A stretch of DNA of 47,976 bases from an uncultured Eggerthellaceae bacterium (GTDB lineage Bacteria; Actinomycetota; Coriobacteriia; Coriobacteriales; Eggerthellaceae). This document shows, piece by piece, positions 32,528 through 41,654 of the stretch. The translations under genes and the position numbers were made by a program. Below the pieces are notes generated by a model. It had not been told where the DNA came from. It saw nothing but the letters and a program-made list of their open reading frames with translations, and ran no database searches. The stretch is from NCBI GenBank assembly GCA_910588205.1, contig CAJUQK010000018.1:1-47976 (forward strand), given 5' to 3'. Within the stretch, counting starts at the first letter, position 1; each line of letters begins with the position of its first letter.

Positions 32528-35506
32528 TCAGATGGCCCATTGGTCAAGCATGCGCAGCAGGTTCTTGATCTCCATGGGCTTGGACATGTGGTCGTTCATG
32601 CCTGCAGCTTTCGCCTTCTGGATATCCTCTGCGAAGGCATCAGCGGAAAGCGCTACGATAGGCAACTCGGCCAGATCCGGCCTACCATCCTTTGCAGCGG
32701 CACGGATAGCCCGCGTAGCCTCATACCCGTTCATGACAGGCATCTGGATATCCATGAAGACCAGGTCATAGTGGCCTGGCTCATGCCGCAGGAGCGCATC
32801 AAGGGCCTCCTGGCCATTCTCAGCGTGATCTACCTGGGCACCCGTCATACCGATGATATCGAGACCAATCTCAGCAGCCATGACATTGTCTTCGGTCAGA
32901 AGGATGCGCTTATTCCGGTAATCCGCCTTCTGCAGTTCCTTGCGCTCGTCATAGCCTTCCCCATCAACCCCCGTCACGAGGCTTTGCATGACGTGAATCA
33001 AGCGAGAGCGGAACAGCGGCTTGGAGATGAAGGCATCAACCCCCGTTTCGCGCGCCTCTTGCTCTATGGAGGACCAGTCAAAGGCAGACAAGATGATGAT
33101 GGGTAGGTTCACATCTGCCATCTGACGGATGTCTCGCGCGGCTTCGATGCCGCTCTTCTCTGGCATCTTCCAATCCAGAATGACCGCTGCGAAACCGTCG
33201 CCGCGGTCATGATGCTCCCGCACGGCCTCTACCGCCGCGTGACCGTTGGTCACGTATGTTGCCTGCATGCCGATGCTCTCAAGCAGCTCAACGGTGCTTA
33301 TGCATGCGTCTTCGTCATCGTCAGCCACCAACACGGAGAGCCCTTGGAGGCTCGTCAGATCCTCATCCTTCGGATCCCGCAGCTTCAAGAACACCGTCAC
33401 GCGGAACGTTGACCCTTCGTTCAGCTTGCTCTCTACCTCAACGGTACCATTCATCAAGGAAACGATGCTCTTCACGATGGCCATGCCCAGCCCCGTGCCT
33501 TCCACCTTGGTGGTACGCGAGTCATTGGCCCGCGAGAAGGGCTCGAAGACCCGCTGGACGAACTCCTCATCCATACCGCAGCCCGTATCCGTGAAGGTGA
33601 ACTCGTAGCAGCCGCTCCCATGGGTGGGCGAGGGCTTCTCAGTGATATTGAATCCGATAGTGCCCCCTTCGGGCGTGAATTTGATAGCGTTGCCCATGAT
33701 GTTCATGAAGACCTGCTGCAAGCGCATCGGGTCGCCGATCACATGCTCATGCTTGATGTCGGCGATATCCACCTTGAGCATTTGACCCTTCGCCTCTATC
33801 TGAGGGTGAACGATGGTGAGCAGATTCTCCACAGTCTCAGCTATATCGAACTCTTCATCCGCGAGGGATATCTTTCCTGATTCGATCTTCGCCATATCCA
33901 ACACCTCATTGATGAGGCCGAGCAGGTGCTTGTTGGAGATGGTGATCTTGTTCAGACAGTCCTTCACGCGCTCCGTATCGTCGATATGCATAGCAGCAAT
34001 AGCGGTGAGACCCATGATGGAGTTCATGGGAGTGCGGATATCATGGCTCATGGAGTTCAAGAAATCGCTCTTAGCCTTAGAGGCTTGGTCCGCCGCCAGA
34101 TACGCATCCTCCAACGCCTCTCGAGCAGCCAGCTCCTGACGCTTGATTTCGGTCACGTCCTGAATGGCCAGAAGCACGCTTTCGGCCGTGTCCTCGCTAT
34201 TCCGCTCAAGGCAGATAACGGAGATCTGGATCCAGACTAAGGTATCGGGATCATCAGCATTCTTAATCTGATATTCCACCTGGAGATACGGGGTATCCAC
34301 GGTCAGATCCTGCTGGATGAGATCAGGGTCCAAAGCCTTCGCAATGATGGCCTGGTTAGCTTCATCGCTCGCACGTCCGACCCAATATTCACGGAACGTG
34401 TCGATGTCCCCTTCATGCTTGAACTTGCCCGGTAAACCTGAGGATTTCAGATACTCATAGGTGCCGTTCTCGATGTCGAGCCGCACGAGCCGCTGGAACA
34501 GATTCGTGGAGGCATCCACGATGCGAGTGGCCTGGGTCTTCTCGAAGAGGAGTTGCTTCGATTGACGGCGAGACTGCACCAACAGCACCGCCACGAAGAG
34601 GATGATGGCGGCTGTAACCCCAAAGATCAGCGTGACGGCAGCTGCAGCGGCATTGCTGACCATGCCGTTGGTGAGACTGGCAGGGAACGACCGTAGAACC
34701 ATCCATGAGGTGTTCTCGATATCCATCAGGTATGCGCTTCCCATACCCGAAGGCGTCTGGTAGGAGAAGCCGATATCGGTATTGGTGGCAAGAGCCTCCT
34801 GGAGCTCTTCGAGGGTGATCCCTTCTAGCTCTTCGCTCCTATAGATGTCGGCTACGGTCTCATAGTTGTTCTGGGTAGTGGCGGAGCTGGCGATGATGGT
34901 ACCATCGCTGTCACAGAGATAGGTGGAGGTTTGCTCGCCGAAGAAGTATGTGGTGAGCATCTCGGCGATATGGACTTCCGTATAGGAGCCCATCAAAACC
35001 CCCACTACACCCCCTTGGTATTCGATAGGGGTATAGAAAGCCACCATAGGTTCTTTGTCTATGGAGGACGATTTGATGGAGACCACCCCTGAATCTCCTG
35101 TGAGGCCTTGGGGGAGGAGCTCATCGGCGCTCAGTCCTTCCACCGCACCTCGGTCATCATAGACCCGGCCATCCTTGCTGACCAAGATGATGTGATCGAA
35201 GGGAGACGAGCGCAGGATATCGGGAAGATCAGCCGGGTTTACCTGATCAGAGGTCATGCGCGACTGATAGCTGCTCGCCTCAACATCGATCATCATCTGG
35301 GCGTTGAGAAGGAGGTCGGCAACGCGACGAGACGTCTGCAGCGTGGTACCCTCCAGGTAGCGCTGGTTCTGATCCATGATGCGCTCTTGGGTGGCGGTCA
35401 GGAACATGAGGAACGAGAGAACGATGATGATGACTGCACAAACGGCAGCAACGACACGATTGCGCGTCACTAGCCCCAATCTATTCGCTGCCTCCGTTGC
35501 CGTCAT
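32528..35506 (-). CDS. Hybrid sensor histidine kinase with two receiver domains
   Basis: A 992-residue membrane kinase. A membrane helix (about 18-37) and a second one (about 288-311) bracket a large extracytoplasmic sensor of Cache type. A PAS-like domain (about 330-455) follows, then the dimerisation domain with phospho-acceptor His488 (MSHDIRTPMN), the ATP-binding domain (NAIKFTPEGG, DTGCGMDEEF, GTGLGMAIV), and two receivers (about 735-855 with ILDWKMPEKSG, and 870-990 with FMDIQMPVMNG). It has no HPt domain of its own; one is encoded just upstream. Last gene of a three-gene run. The ligand of the sensor is unknown. Confidence 0.93.
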   Translation of the reverse strand: MTATEAANRLGLVTRNRVVAAVCAVIIIVLSFLMFLTATQERIMDQNQRYLEGTTLQTSRRVADLLLNAQMMIDVEASSYQSRMTSDQVNPADLPDILRSSPFDHIILVSKDGRVYDDRGAVEGLSADELLPQGLTGDSGVVSIKSSSIDKEPMVAFYTPIEYQGGVVGVLMGSYTEVHIAEMLTTYFFGEQTSTYLCDSDGTIIASSATTQNNYETVADIYRSEELEGITLEELQEALATNTDIGFSYQTPSGMGSAYLMDIENTSWMVLRSFPASLTNGMVSNAAAAAVTLIFGVTAAIILFVAVLLVQSRRQSKQLLFEKTQATRIVDASTNLFQRLVRLDIENGTYEYLKSSGLPGKFKHEGDIDTFREYWVGRASDEANQAIIAKALDPDLIQQDLTVDTPYLQVEYQIKNADDPDTLVWIQISVICLERNSEDTAESVLLAIQDVTEIKRQELAAREALEDAYLAADQASKAKSDFLNSMSHDIRTPMNSIMGLTAIAAMHIDDTERVKDCLNKITISNKHLLGLINEVLDMAKIESGKISLADEEFDIAETVENLLTIVHPQIEAKGQMLKVDIADIKHEHVIGDPMRLQQVFMNIMGNAIKFTPEGGTIGFNITEKPSPTHGSGCYEFTFTDTGCGMDEEFVQRVFEPFSRANDSRTTKVEGTGLGMAIVKSIVSLMNGTVEVESKLNEGSTFRVTVFLKLRDPKDEDLTSLQGLSVLVADDDEDACISTVELLESIGMQATYVTNGHAAVEAVREHHDRGDGFAAVILDWKMPEKSGIEAARDIRQMADVNLPIIILSAFDWSSIEQEARETGVDAFISKPLFRSRLIHVMQSLVTGVDGEGYDERKELQKADYRNKRILLTEDNVMAAEIGLDIIGMTGAQVDHAENGQEALDALLRHEPGHYDLVFMDIQMPVMNGYEATRAIRAAAKDGRPDLAELPIVALSADAFAEDIQKAKAAGMNDHMSKPMEIKNLLRMLDQWAI

Positions 35507-35562
35507 AGGCTGAGTGCCCCTTCTCCTCTGCGCGAAGGGCTCTGCAGCCCTTCTCCCTCTTG

Positions 35563-35928
35563 TCAGATCTGCGCGAACGCATCCATGGTAGTGCGGTATG
35601 CAGTCTCAAGCCTCCCGAAGAGTTCGGGCACTTGCTCCAGAGGGCCTGCAGGCACCCCGGCGTCATCAAGACGCAAGACCTCAGAGAGCTCACACGAAGC
35701 CTCATAGAGCGGCATGAAACCCATATCCCGACTGTTGCCCTTCATGGTGTGGGCAGCTCGGAATGCCTCTTCCATGTTGCCCTCATCCAGAGCCTTCTGG
35801 AGGTTGTCGAATAACGGGCTCTGCTCGAAGATTCCGATGAATTTGATGATCCGCTCGTCGGTGACGAGTCGCGAGCGGACATCCTCAAGATCGCCGCCGA
35901 GCTGTGCATAGCATGTTTCCAGTGACAT
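35563..35928 (-). CDS. Stand-alone HPt phosphotransfer protein
   Basis: A 121-residue four-helix histidine phosphotransfer protein with His60 in AFRAAHTMKGNSRDMGF, the classical signature. It would carry phosphate between the receivers of the hybrid kinase (56 bp downstream) and the receiver of the HD-GYP/GGDEF protein (44 bp upstream). AAGGAG lies 9 bp before the ATG. Confidence 0.92.
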   Translation of the reverse strand: MSLETCYAQLGGDLEDVRSRLVTDERIIKFIGIFEQSPLFDNLQKALDEGNMEEAFRAAHTMKGNSRDMGFMPLYEASCELSEVLRLDDAGVPAGPLEQVPELFGRLETAYRTTMDAFAQI

Positions 35929-35972
35929 CTATCCCATCTCCTTCTCTGCGGCCGATCAGGGCCTCTTGCCTA

Positions 35973-38084
35973 TCAGCTCCGTTTGACGCGGACTGCTTGG
36001 ATGTTATCCTCTTCCTGAGCATCTATGGCCGAAATAGCCGATAGCGCCTCCGCTTCGGACAGCATCCGCTCGGCGAAGATATAACCGCCACGCCCTGCCG
36101 CCTTCATTTGGTAGAGCGCATGGTCGGCACTGCGGAACAGGTCATCATAGGAACCCTCTTCACCCTTGGCTGTTGCGATGCCTATGCTAACAGAAACATC
36201 GATTCCGTCGTATTCGCCGATGACTGTCTCATAGATGCGCTTGACCAGAGACTCTGGCTCGATGCTACACTCCATGCACACGAAGAATTCATCGCCCCCT
36301 ACGCGGGCCACGATGTCATTGCCACGAACGCTGCCTTCCAGACGTTGAGCCAGGTGGAAGAGTACCTTGTCGCCAAAGAGATGACCGTGCGTGTCGTTCA
36401 CCATCTTGAATTTATCCATATCCAAGATGATGAAGACGAAGTCCTTCTCAGGGTTGAGCTTCATGCGCTCCTGCACGACCTTCTTAGCGTAACTATGGTT
36501 CAGCAGACCCGTAAGAGAGTCATGGGTAGCCCTGCGCTGAAGGTCAGCCATCTTCTCGTGATGCTCATGGATGTCTACCACCTTACCGATAGAGCCCAGA
36601 TAGACCTTCGGGTCATCGGCGCTCCAGTTCGCATGGGCGGTGATCTGGAACCAGCGCGGCTCGCCTTCTACTGAGGCTTCGAATTCCATTTGGATCACCG
36701 GCTCTTCCGGTGTGGTGCCATGGAGCGCCTTCCGCAGGCTCTGCAGGTTCTCCATTCCGAAGATGCCGTTCAGCGCCTCATCCTTATAGGGGTCCTTGAT
36801 CACCTCAGGCAAGCCCATCTTCGTCTCGGCCCAATCCGAGAGCACGGCCATGGGCGGGTCTTCGGTGTATTCGTATTGAAGCTCGTTGGACATGGAAGCG
36901 AAGAATTGGTACTTCATCCGCTCGTAATCCAGCAGTTCCAAGGTGCGGCTAGAGGCTTCGCCTTCTTCGGGGATGATGGCAGCCTCTACGATCTGACCGA
37001 TCTCACGATCAACCCCGACACTGGGGGAGTTCAGCTTCAGCTGTTCATGGATCTCATCAGCCACCTCCACGAAACACTCCAAGAGGAACGGGTTGAAGCT
37101 GCCACATTCCCCCGCGAGGATCATGTCCATGGCCTTCTCATGGGGGAAAGCATCCTTATAGACACGCTTGCTGGTGAGGGCATCGTAGACGTCCGCCAAG
37201 GATACTGCCTGCGCGGAGATGGGGATATCATCCCCCTTGAGGCCATCAGGGTAACCCCCGCCGTCGTAGCGCTCATGGTGCCAACGGCAGATCTCGTAGG
37301 CGGTGCGCACCAGAGGATCCTCTTGGCGAACAGGCACATCTGCAAGCATGGCCGCTCCCACTGAGGTGTGGGTCTTCATGAGCTCGAATTCCTCATCAGT
37401 CAAACGGCCCGGCTTGTTGAGCACAGAATCAGGAATGGATATCTTCCCTATATCATGAAGACTAGAGGTCATGGAAATGCGTGAGATGTCTCCCGGCGAG
37501 AGCTTGTAGCGATCAGTCTTCTTCGCCACTTGATTCAGCAGGATCTCGGTCATGGTGGAGACATGCATGACATGCAGCCCGCTCTCGCCGTTACGGAACT
37601 CCACGATATGACTCAGGATGGAGATCATCAGATTGTTGGCTTTTTCGCGCTCCAGGATCTGATCGGCCACCATGCCCACCAATGCCTTCTGCTTCGCGAA
37701 GAGGAGGATGGTGTTATTGACGCGCCGTTGGACCACTTTCATGTCGAAGGGACGATTGATGAAATCCACGGCACCCAGATCGTAGGCCCGCTCAAGATAG
37801 GAGGAGGCCGTTTCTGAGGTGACCATAATGACGGGCATGTCATTGATCCACTTGTTCTTGTTCATGACCGCCAGCACATCGAACCCATCCATCTCCGGCA
37901 TGTTGATATCCAACAATACCAGAGATATCTTGGTGCCCAGCTTCTGCATGGCAGCCACGCCCTCAAGGCCGTTCTCAGCCTCCACGATCTCATAGGTAGG
38001 GCCGATCATATCAGCCAAGATCATGCGATTCTGCATATCATCATCCACGAGGAGTATGGTCTGCTTCTGCTTGACTTGGGCCAC
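35973..38084 (-). CDS. Response regulator with HD-GYP and GGDEF domains
   Basis: A 703-residue cytosolic output protein that should both break down and make cyclic di-GMP. Receiver domain with Asp59 (LVLLDINMPEMDG); HD-GYP phosphodiesterase (about 150-340: SLHDIGKISIPD, HHERYDGGGYPDGLKG); a PAS-like domain (about 410-530); GGDEF cyclase (GGDEF at 596-600, intact, with an inhibitory-site RGND five residues before). Annotated start is GTG at 38084, which has no ribosome site; AGAAGGGG at 38130-38137 would suit a CTG at 38120, adding 12 residues. It begins the kinase/HPt operon. Confidence 0.93.
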   Translation of the reverse strand: MAQVKQKQTILLVDDDMQNRMILADMIGPTYEIVEAENGLEGVAAMQKLGTKISLVLLDINMPEMDGFDVLAVMNKNKWINDMPVIMVTSETASSYLERAYDLGAVDFINRPFDMKVVQRRVNNTILLFAKQKALVGMVADQILEREKANNLMISILSHIVEFRNGESGLHVMHVSTMTEILLNQVAKKTDRYKLSPGDISRISMTSSLHDIGKISIPDSVLNKPGRLTDEEFELMKTHTSVGAAMLADVPVRQEDPLVRTAYEICRWHHERYDGGGYPDGLKGDDIPISAQAVSLADVYDALTSKRVYKDAFPHEKAMDMILAGECGSFNPFLLECFVEVADEIHEQLKLNSPSVGVDREIGQIVEAAIIPEEGEASSRTLELLDYERMKYQFFASMSNELQYEYTEDPPMAVLSDWAETKMGLPEVIKDPYKDEALNGIFGMENLQSLRKALHGTTPEEPVIQMEFEASVEGEPRWFQITAHANWSADDPKVYLGSIGKVVDIHEHHEKMADLQRRATHDSLTGLLNHSYAKKVVQERMKLNPEKDFVFIILDMDKFKMVNDTHGHLFGDKVLFHLAQRLEGSVRGNDIVARVGGDEFFVCMECSIEPESLVKRIYETVIGEYDGIDVSVSIGIATAKGEEGSYDDLFRSADHALYQMKAAGRGGYIFAERMLSEAEALSAISAIDAQEEDNIQAVRVKRS

Positions 38085-38194
38085 AGAAGGAATCTGCGTG
38101 GCCTTTGCGATGGTGTCCAGTTTTATCGTCCCCTTCTGCTAGGCAATATGGAGGCGGTAACCCCTACTATCTGATTGCGATCTTGCTCGGGTCA

Positions 38195-38228
38195 TCATCA
38201 ACCTTCGCAACGAGAGTCTTGTTGATGA
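38195..38228 (-). other. Leader hairpin upstream of the HD-GYP/GGDEF gene
   Basis: On the transcribed strand TCATCAAC (38221-38228) and GTTGATGA (38195-38202) form a perfect 8-bp stem with an 18-nt loop, inside a leader of about 125-160 nt between the promoter and the start codon. I see no match to a known riboswitch. Confidence 0.45.
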
Positions 38229-38252
38229 ACCGTTGATTTTTGCGTACGGCAT

Positions 38253-38282
38253 ATCATACCTTGGGCAGGCCTGGCTTTTCAA
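38253..38282 (-). promoter_or_regulatory. Promoter of the phosphorelay operon
   Basis: On the minus strand TTGAAA (38277-38282) and TATGAT (38253-38258) are 18 bp apart. They lie in the 304-bp gap between the HD-GYP/GGDEF gene and the upstream diguanylate cyclase gene, which otherwise holds only the leader hairpin. Confidence 0.6.
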
Positions 38283-38388
38283 TGATGATAAGCAGACAAA
38301 GCGTTCCTTGAGGCAGCGATCCGGTCGCTCTCTCCTCTTAGATCGGATAGTCGTCCGCAAGGATCGAATGGCGCAGGATCCTCGATGC

Positions 38389-39741
38389 TCACCGAGCAAG
38401 AGGCTTCACGCAGGCCTGAGCCTTTCCCCTCTGCTTCGCCTCATAGAGCGCTGCGTCGGCCTGGGCATACACTTCTTCGAAGGTAAGGGGGCCTCCCCTA
38501 CCATGCACCGCGCCAATGGAGATGGAAGGAAGTGGGCCCTCAGGCTTCCCGTCATCGGTGTGGCGCTGAGTCGCGAAGGGGCCGCGCGTGAGATGCTCGA
38601 TGATGCGCTTGAGAGGGGCGCCGTCCTTGAGGCCTTTCGCGAAGATGGCGAACTCATCTCCACCCAGACGCGCCACCACATCTTCATGACGCATGACATT
38701 GGTGAGGAAATCCGCCAACTCGATGAGCACGCGATCCCCCTCCGGATGGCCGTAGGTATCATTCACGCCCTTGAAGTCATCTATGTCTATGAGGAAGAAG
38801 GTGAACGGAGCCTCCTCATTGCGCAGTGCGGGCTCTATGCGATTCAAGGCAGCCGAGCGGTTGTAGAGTCCTGTCAGCCCGTCCTTCTCTGCTCGCCGCC
38901 GGAACTGGGATTCGCGTAGAGCCATTTCATGAGTATCCAACAAGCGGCCTACGTGGCGCACCGCATTGTTATCCTCGTCATAGAGCACCACAGACTGATA
39001 GCGATACCAGACGGGTTCTCCGTCAGGTCCTTCAGTGGAGGTCTCGAAGTCAACCAAGCTATCCGGCGTGATGGCTTCCATGAGCTCGGACAGGTCAGTG
39101 GTATGGATATCCAGGTGGCATTCCTTGTGACAACGCCGCTGTACGACGAAATCCTCCTGGCGAGGCTCCCGAGCGAAGCGATCTTTGAAGTCTCCGAAAA
39201 CCTGCGCATAACCCGTACCGCATTCGATATCGAACACCACGTCGTTGCTGAGGGCCGTGAGGATGTTCATGCGCTCATGAGCCCGTTTCAGCTCCCGCTC
39301 GCTGATGATCTTGCTGGTAACATCGACCACTAGCACATAGAACCAACGGCGCCCTGCAGAATCCGTGATGAGGCGCCCTCGGTCATCCACCCAAACCTCT
39401 TCGCCATCTGCCCGGTTCAAGCGGTAGACCACCTCATCCGTATCCCCTACAGCGATCTGCTGCTCAATGGACTCCAGTACGCGCTGCCGATCATCCGGAT
39501 GCACAATACCGCTGAAGCAGCCGCCTGTGAGCTGGTCGAACGCCGCCTTATCAGCGCAGCCCATGAGCAAGATGAGATCCCTGCTGACGTAATCTATCCG
39601 ACCAGGCTCATCGGCGCTGTACCGAAAGATGCCTCCAGGGATGTTCTCGAGGAAATGTCCGAAGGCCTCTTGGGCGGCACGGTTCTCAGCGTCGTGAAGG
39701 TCGAACGGATCAGGATGCGTTGATTGCGTAGAGTCTGTCAT
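38389..39741 (-). CDS. PAS-GGDEF diguanylate cyclase
   Basis: A 450-residue soluble cyclase making cyclic di-GMP. PAS domain (about 28-140: IFRYSADEPGRIDYVSRDLI, with a PAC-like ending), a second PAS-like region (about 150-275) and a GGDEF domain with LIDIDDFKGVNDTYGHPEGD and an intact GGDEF (about 360-364); RHED five residues before it is a product-inhibition site. No membrane helix. I chose the ATG at 39741 because GGAAGAAG lies 7 bp upstream; the frame stays open further but is Ser/Arg-rich noncoding sequence that overlaps the divergent gene's leader. Confidence 0.9.
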   Translation of the reverse strand: MTDSTQSTHPDPFDLHDAENRAAQEAFGHFLENIPGGIFRYSADEPGRIDYVSRDLILLMGCADKAAFDQLTGGCFSGIVHPDDRQRVLESIEQQIAVGDTDEVVYRLNRADGEEVWVDDRGRLITDSAGRRWFYVLVVDVTSKIISERELKRAHERMNILTALSNDVVFDIECGTGYAQVFGDFKDRFAREPRQEDFVVQRRCHKECHLDIHTTDLSELMEAITPDSLVDFETSTEGPDGEPVWYRYQSVVLYDEDNNAVRHVGRLLDTHEMALRESQFRRRAEKDGLTGLYNRSAALNRIEPALRNEEAPFTFFLIDIDDFKGVNDTYGHPEGDRVLIELADFLTNVMRHEDVVARLGGDEFAIFAKGLKDGAPLKRIIEHLTRGPFATQRHTDDGKPEGPLPSISIGAVHGRGGPLTFEEVYAQADAALYEAKQRGKAQACVKPLAR

Positions 39742-39797
39742 GACGGAGCTTCTTCCCATATGTTGCAAGATGATTGCAAGCCTTATTCTCGCACACC

Positions 39798-39826
39798 GTG
39801 AAGATATCAACCCAAAGGGATATGAT
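39798..39826 (+). promoter_or_regulatory. Possible promoter of the PARG-like gene
   Basis: TATGAT at 39821-39826 with a poor -35 (GTGAAG, 39798-39803) 17 bp upstream; the start codon is 33 bp downstream. Confidence 0.35.
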
Positions 39827-39859
39827 AGGCCCGTCAAAAGGAGGCGGAAAGGAACCATC

Positions 39860-40756
39860 ATGGCGAATGAGAGAGCGCAGCAAGAACGCAGGTCTGATAC
39901 CGTACGCGAAGAGCGCAAAGTGCAGGCAGCCAAGCACGAAGGGCTCATGAAAGGCGCTTTCACAAAGGATACCGAAGATACCGTGGCCGCCGCCGTCATC
40001 TACGAGGAGGGCATAGGGCGCGAGACTCCTCTTCCCGATCCAGCCCCCTTCGAGACCACGGAGACGAAGGTGGTCACCAGCTTCGCGCCCGAGGCCATAC
40101 GCTGCCACGGCCAAGGAAAGGTGGCTGTGGTCGATCCGGCATCGTTCACGCGCCCAGGCGGCGCCTATGAAGACGGCGCCTTCGGCCCCGAACAGATCCT
40201 CTGCTCTGAGAGCAATCTGTATCAGGTGCTCCAAGGCATTCGGGGCACATACCATGACAAGAACAAGGACTACCGCCGCGGCATGCTGTTCACCAGCCGG
40301 GCCGCATACCTACCAGAGGTGATGTTCCTGCAGGGTGGCAATGTGAAGAAGGCGGATGTCATCGTGGTGGCGGAACCCGTTCGGGCACGAGCCCTGGAGA
40401 ATCATCGCTCTGAGCGGGAGTGTGATAATGAACTGGCAGGCAGGCTGGAGACCATTCTGCATATAGCCGCAGACCAAGGAGTGGAGACCCTCGTGATGGG
40501 GGCTTTCGCCTGCGGGCGCAACGGCTATCCCACCTCTCAGGTGATCGAGCTCATCCAGACATGGATAGCAGAGCATCCCGGGATCATCGGGCGCATCGTA
40601 TTCGCTGTGCCTCGAGCCTTCGTGGATGACTTTCGCGCTGCCTTCGACCCCGAGGAAGAGGAGACGGTCATTGCTGAGGAGATGCTGGAAGAGACCGATA
40701 CCGACGAAGATGACTGGCGGTCTGTGGAGCTTCCGGAGGGCGTGACCCTACGGTAG
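39860..40756 (+). CDS. Microbial PARG-like macrodomain protein (TIGR02452 type)
   Basis: A 298-residue protein of the bacterial poly(ADP-ribose) glycohydrolase-like family, which removes ADP-ribose from targets. The loop TRPGGAYEDGAFGPEQIL (about 97-114) matches the family's N-P-G-G-G...Q-E signature but with Ala for the third Gly and Pro for the Gln; the catalytic Glu (111) is kept. The macrodomain C-terminal motif is seen as GAFACGRNGYP. A charged N-terminal segment and an acidic C-terminal tail are present. ATG at 39860 is chosen because AAAGGA lies 6 bp upstream. It stands 51 bp before ispD. Enzymatic activity is uncertain. Confidence 0.82.
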   Translation: MANERAQQERRSDTVREERKVQAAKHEGLMKGAFTKDTEDTVAAAVIYEEGIGRETPLPDPAPFETTETKVVTSFAPEAIRCHGQGKVAVVDPASFTRPGGAYEDGAFGPEQILCSESNLYQVLQGIRGTYHDKNKDYRRGMLFTSRAAYLPEVMFLQGGNVKKADVIVVAEPVRARALENHRSERECDNELAGRLETILHIAADQGVETLVMGAFACGRNGYPTSQVIELIQTWIAEHPGIIGRIVFAVPRAFVDDFRAAFDPEEEETVIAEEMLEETDTDEDDWRSVELPEGVTLR

Positions 40757-40807
40757 AGGTTTGCGGTATCATCCTCATCGCACAAATACACACGAGGAGA
40801 CGTCCCT

Positions 40808-41644
40808 ATGCCGCATACCATCGATCCGGTCTTCACCCCTGAGACGCTTCGCACCCCTGATATCCTGCAACAGGTCTTCGACGACCACCTCGGTGCGCTT
40901 CCGCAGCTCCAGCTGACAGGCAAGGTTGACAGCAGCCCGAAGACCGCCGCCATCATCTTGGCGGGCGGCACCGGCGAGCGCTTCGGCCGCGAAGGCGGCA
41001 AGCAGCTCGTGGAGATAGCGGGCAAGCCCATTCTCACCTGGTCTGCTGAAGCTTTCGATGCTGTAGGGGACATCGGGTTGATCGTGCTGGTATGCCCTGA
41101 AGACCGCCAGGAAGAATACATCAAACGAGCGGTCGACCCCTTCCCCTTCGCTACCCCGGTAGTAGTGGCTCCGGCAGGCAAGCTCCGTCAGGAATCCGCC
41201 TTCTTAGGACTCGAGGCCGTCCCCGATGACTACGAGTTCGTCGTCCTGCACGACGGGGCGCGCCCCCTCATCACGCCCGAGCTCATCCTGCACACCATAA
41301 ACACCGTGAAAGGAAATCTGGACGCCGACGGTGCCGTGGTGGCTCATCCCGCCATCGATACCTTGAAGATCGTTGAAGATGGTGTGATAGCGGGCACCCC
41401 CGATCGTCGCGTGTTCTGGAACGCTCAAACCCCGCAAGTCTTCCGCAGCGGCATCTATCGCCGCGCTCATATGTCGGCGCTTTCGGACGGCTTCGTAGGA
41501 ACCGATGACTCCTCACTCATAGAACGACTGGGCGGACGCGTTCTGGTAGTAGAGGGCAAGCGGGACAACATCAAGCTCACCGTACCCGAAGACCTGACGC
41601 TCCTAGCTTCAGCCGTACGCACGCTGCTTTCGAGCGAGGCTTAA
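40808..41644 (+). CDS. ispD: 2-C-methyl-D-erythritol 4-phosphate cytidylyltransferase
   Basis: Third step of the methylerythritol phosphate route to isoprenoids: joins CTP and MEP to give CDP-ME. The 278-residue protein has the nucleotide-binding motif AAIILAGGTGERFGREGGKQ (47-66) and VLHDGARPLI, so the catalytic core is complete. It carries about 45 extra residues before the core, predicted helical and without a known domain. GAGGAGA lies 7 bp before the ATG, supporting this long start. Followed 10 bp later by ispF. Confidence 0.95.
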   Translation: MPHTIDPVFTPETLRTPDILQQVFDDHLGALPQLQLTGKVDSSPKTAAIILAGGTGERFGREGGKQLVEIAGKPILTWSAEAFDAVGDIGLIVLVCPEDRQEEYIKRAVDPFPFATPVVVAPAGKLRQESAFLGLEAVPDDYEFVVLHDGARPLITPELILHTINTVKGNLDADGAVVAHPAIDTLKIVEDGVIAGTPDRRVFWNAQTPQVFRSGIYRRAHMSALSDGFVGTDDSSLIERLGGRVLVVEGKRDNIKLTVPEDLTLLASAVRTLLSSEA

Positions 41645-41654
41645 GGGGGCTTCT

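Noticed and set aside
38121..38258. Cyclic di-GMP-I riboswitch in the leader of the HD-GYP/GGDEF gene
   Set aside because: AGTAGGGGTTACCG and ACGCAAA fragments recall the class, but the GCAAACC segment, the partner for the closing stem and the tetraloop-receptor arrangement are missing.
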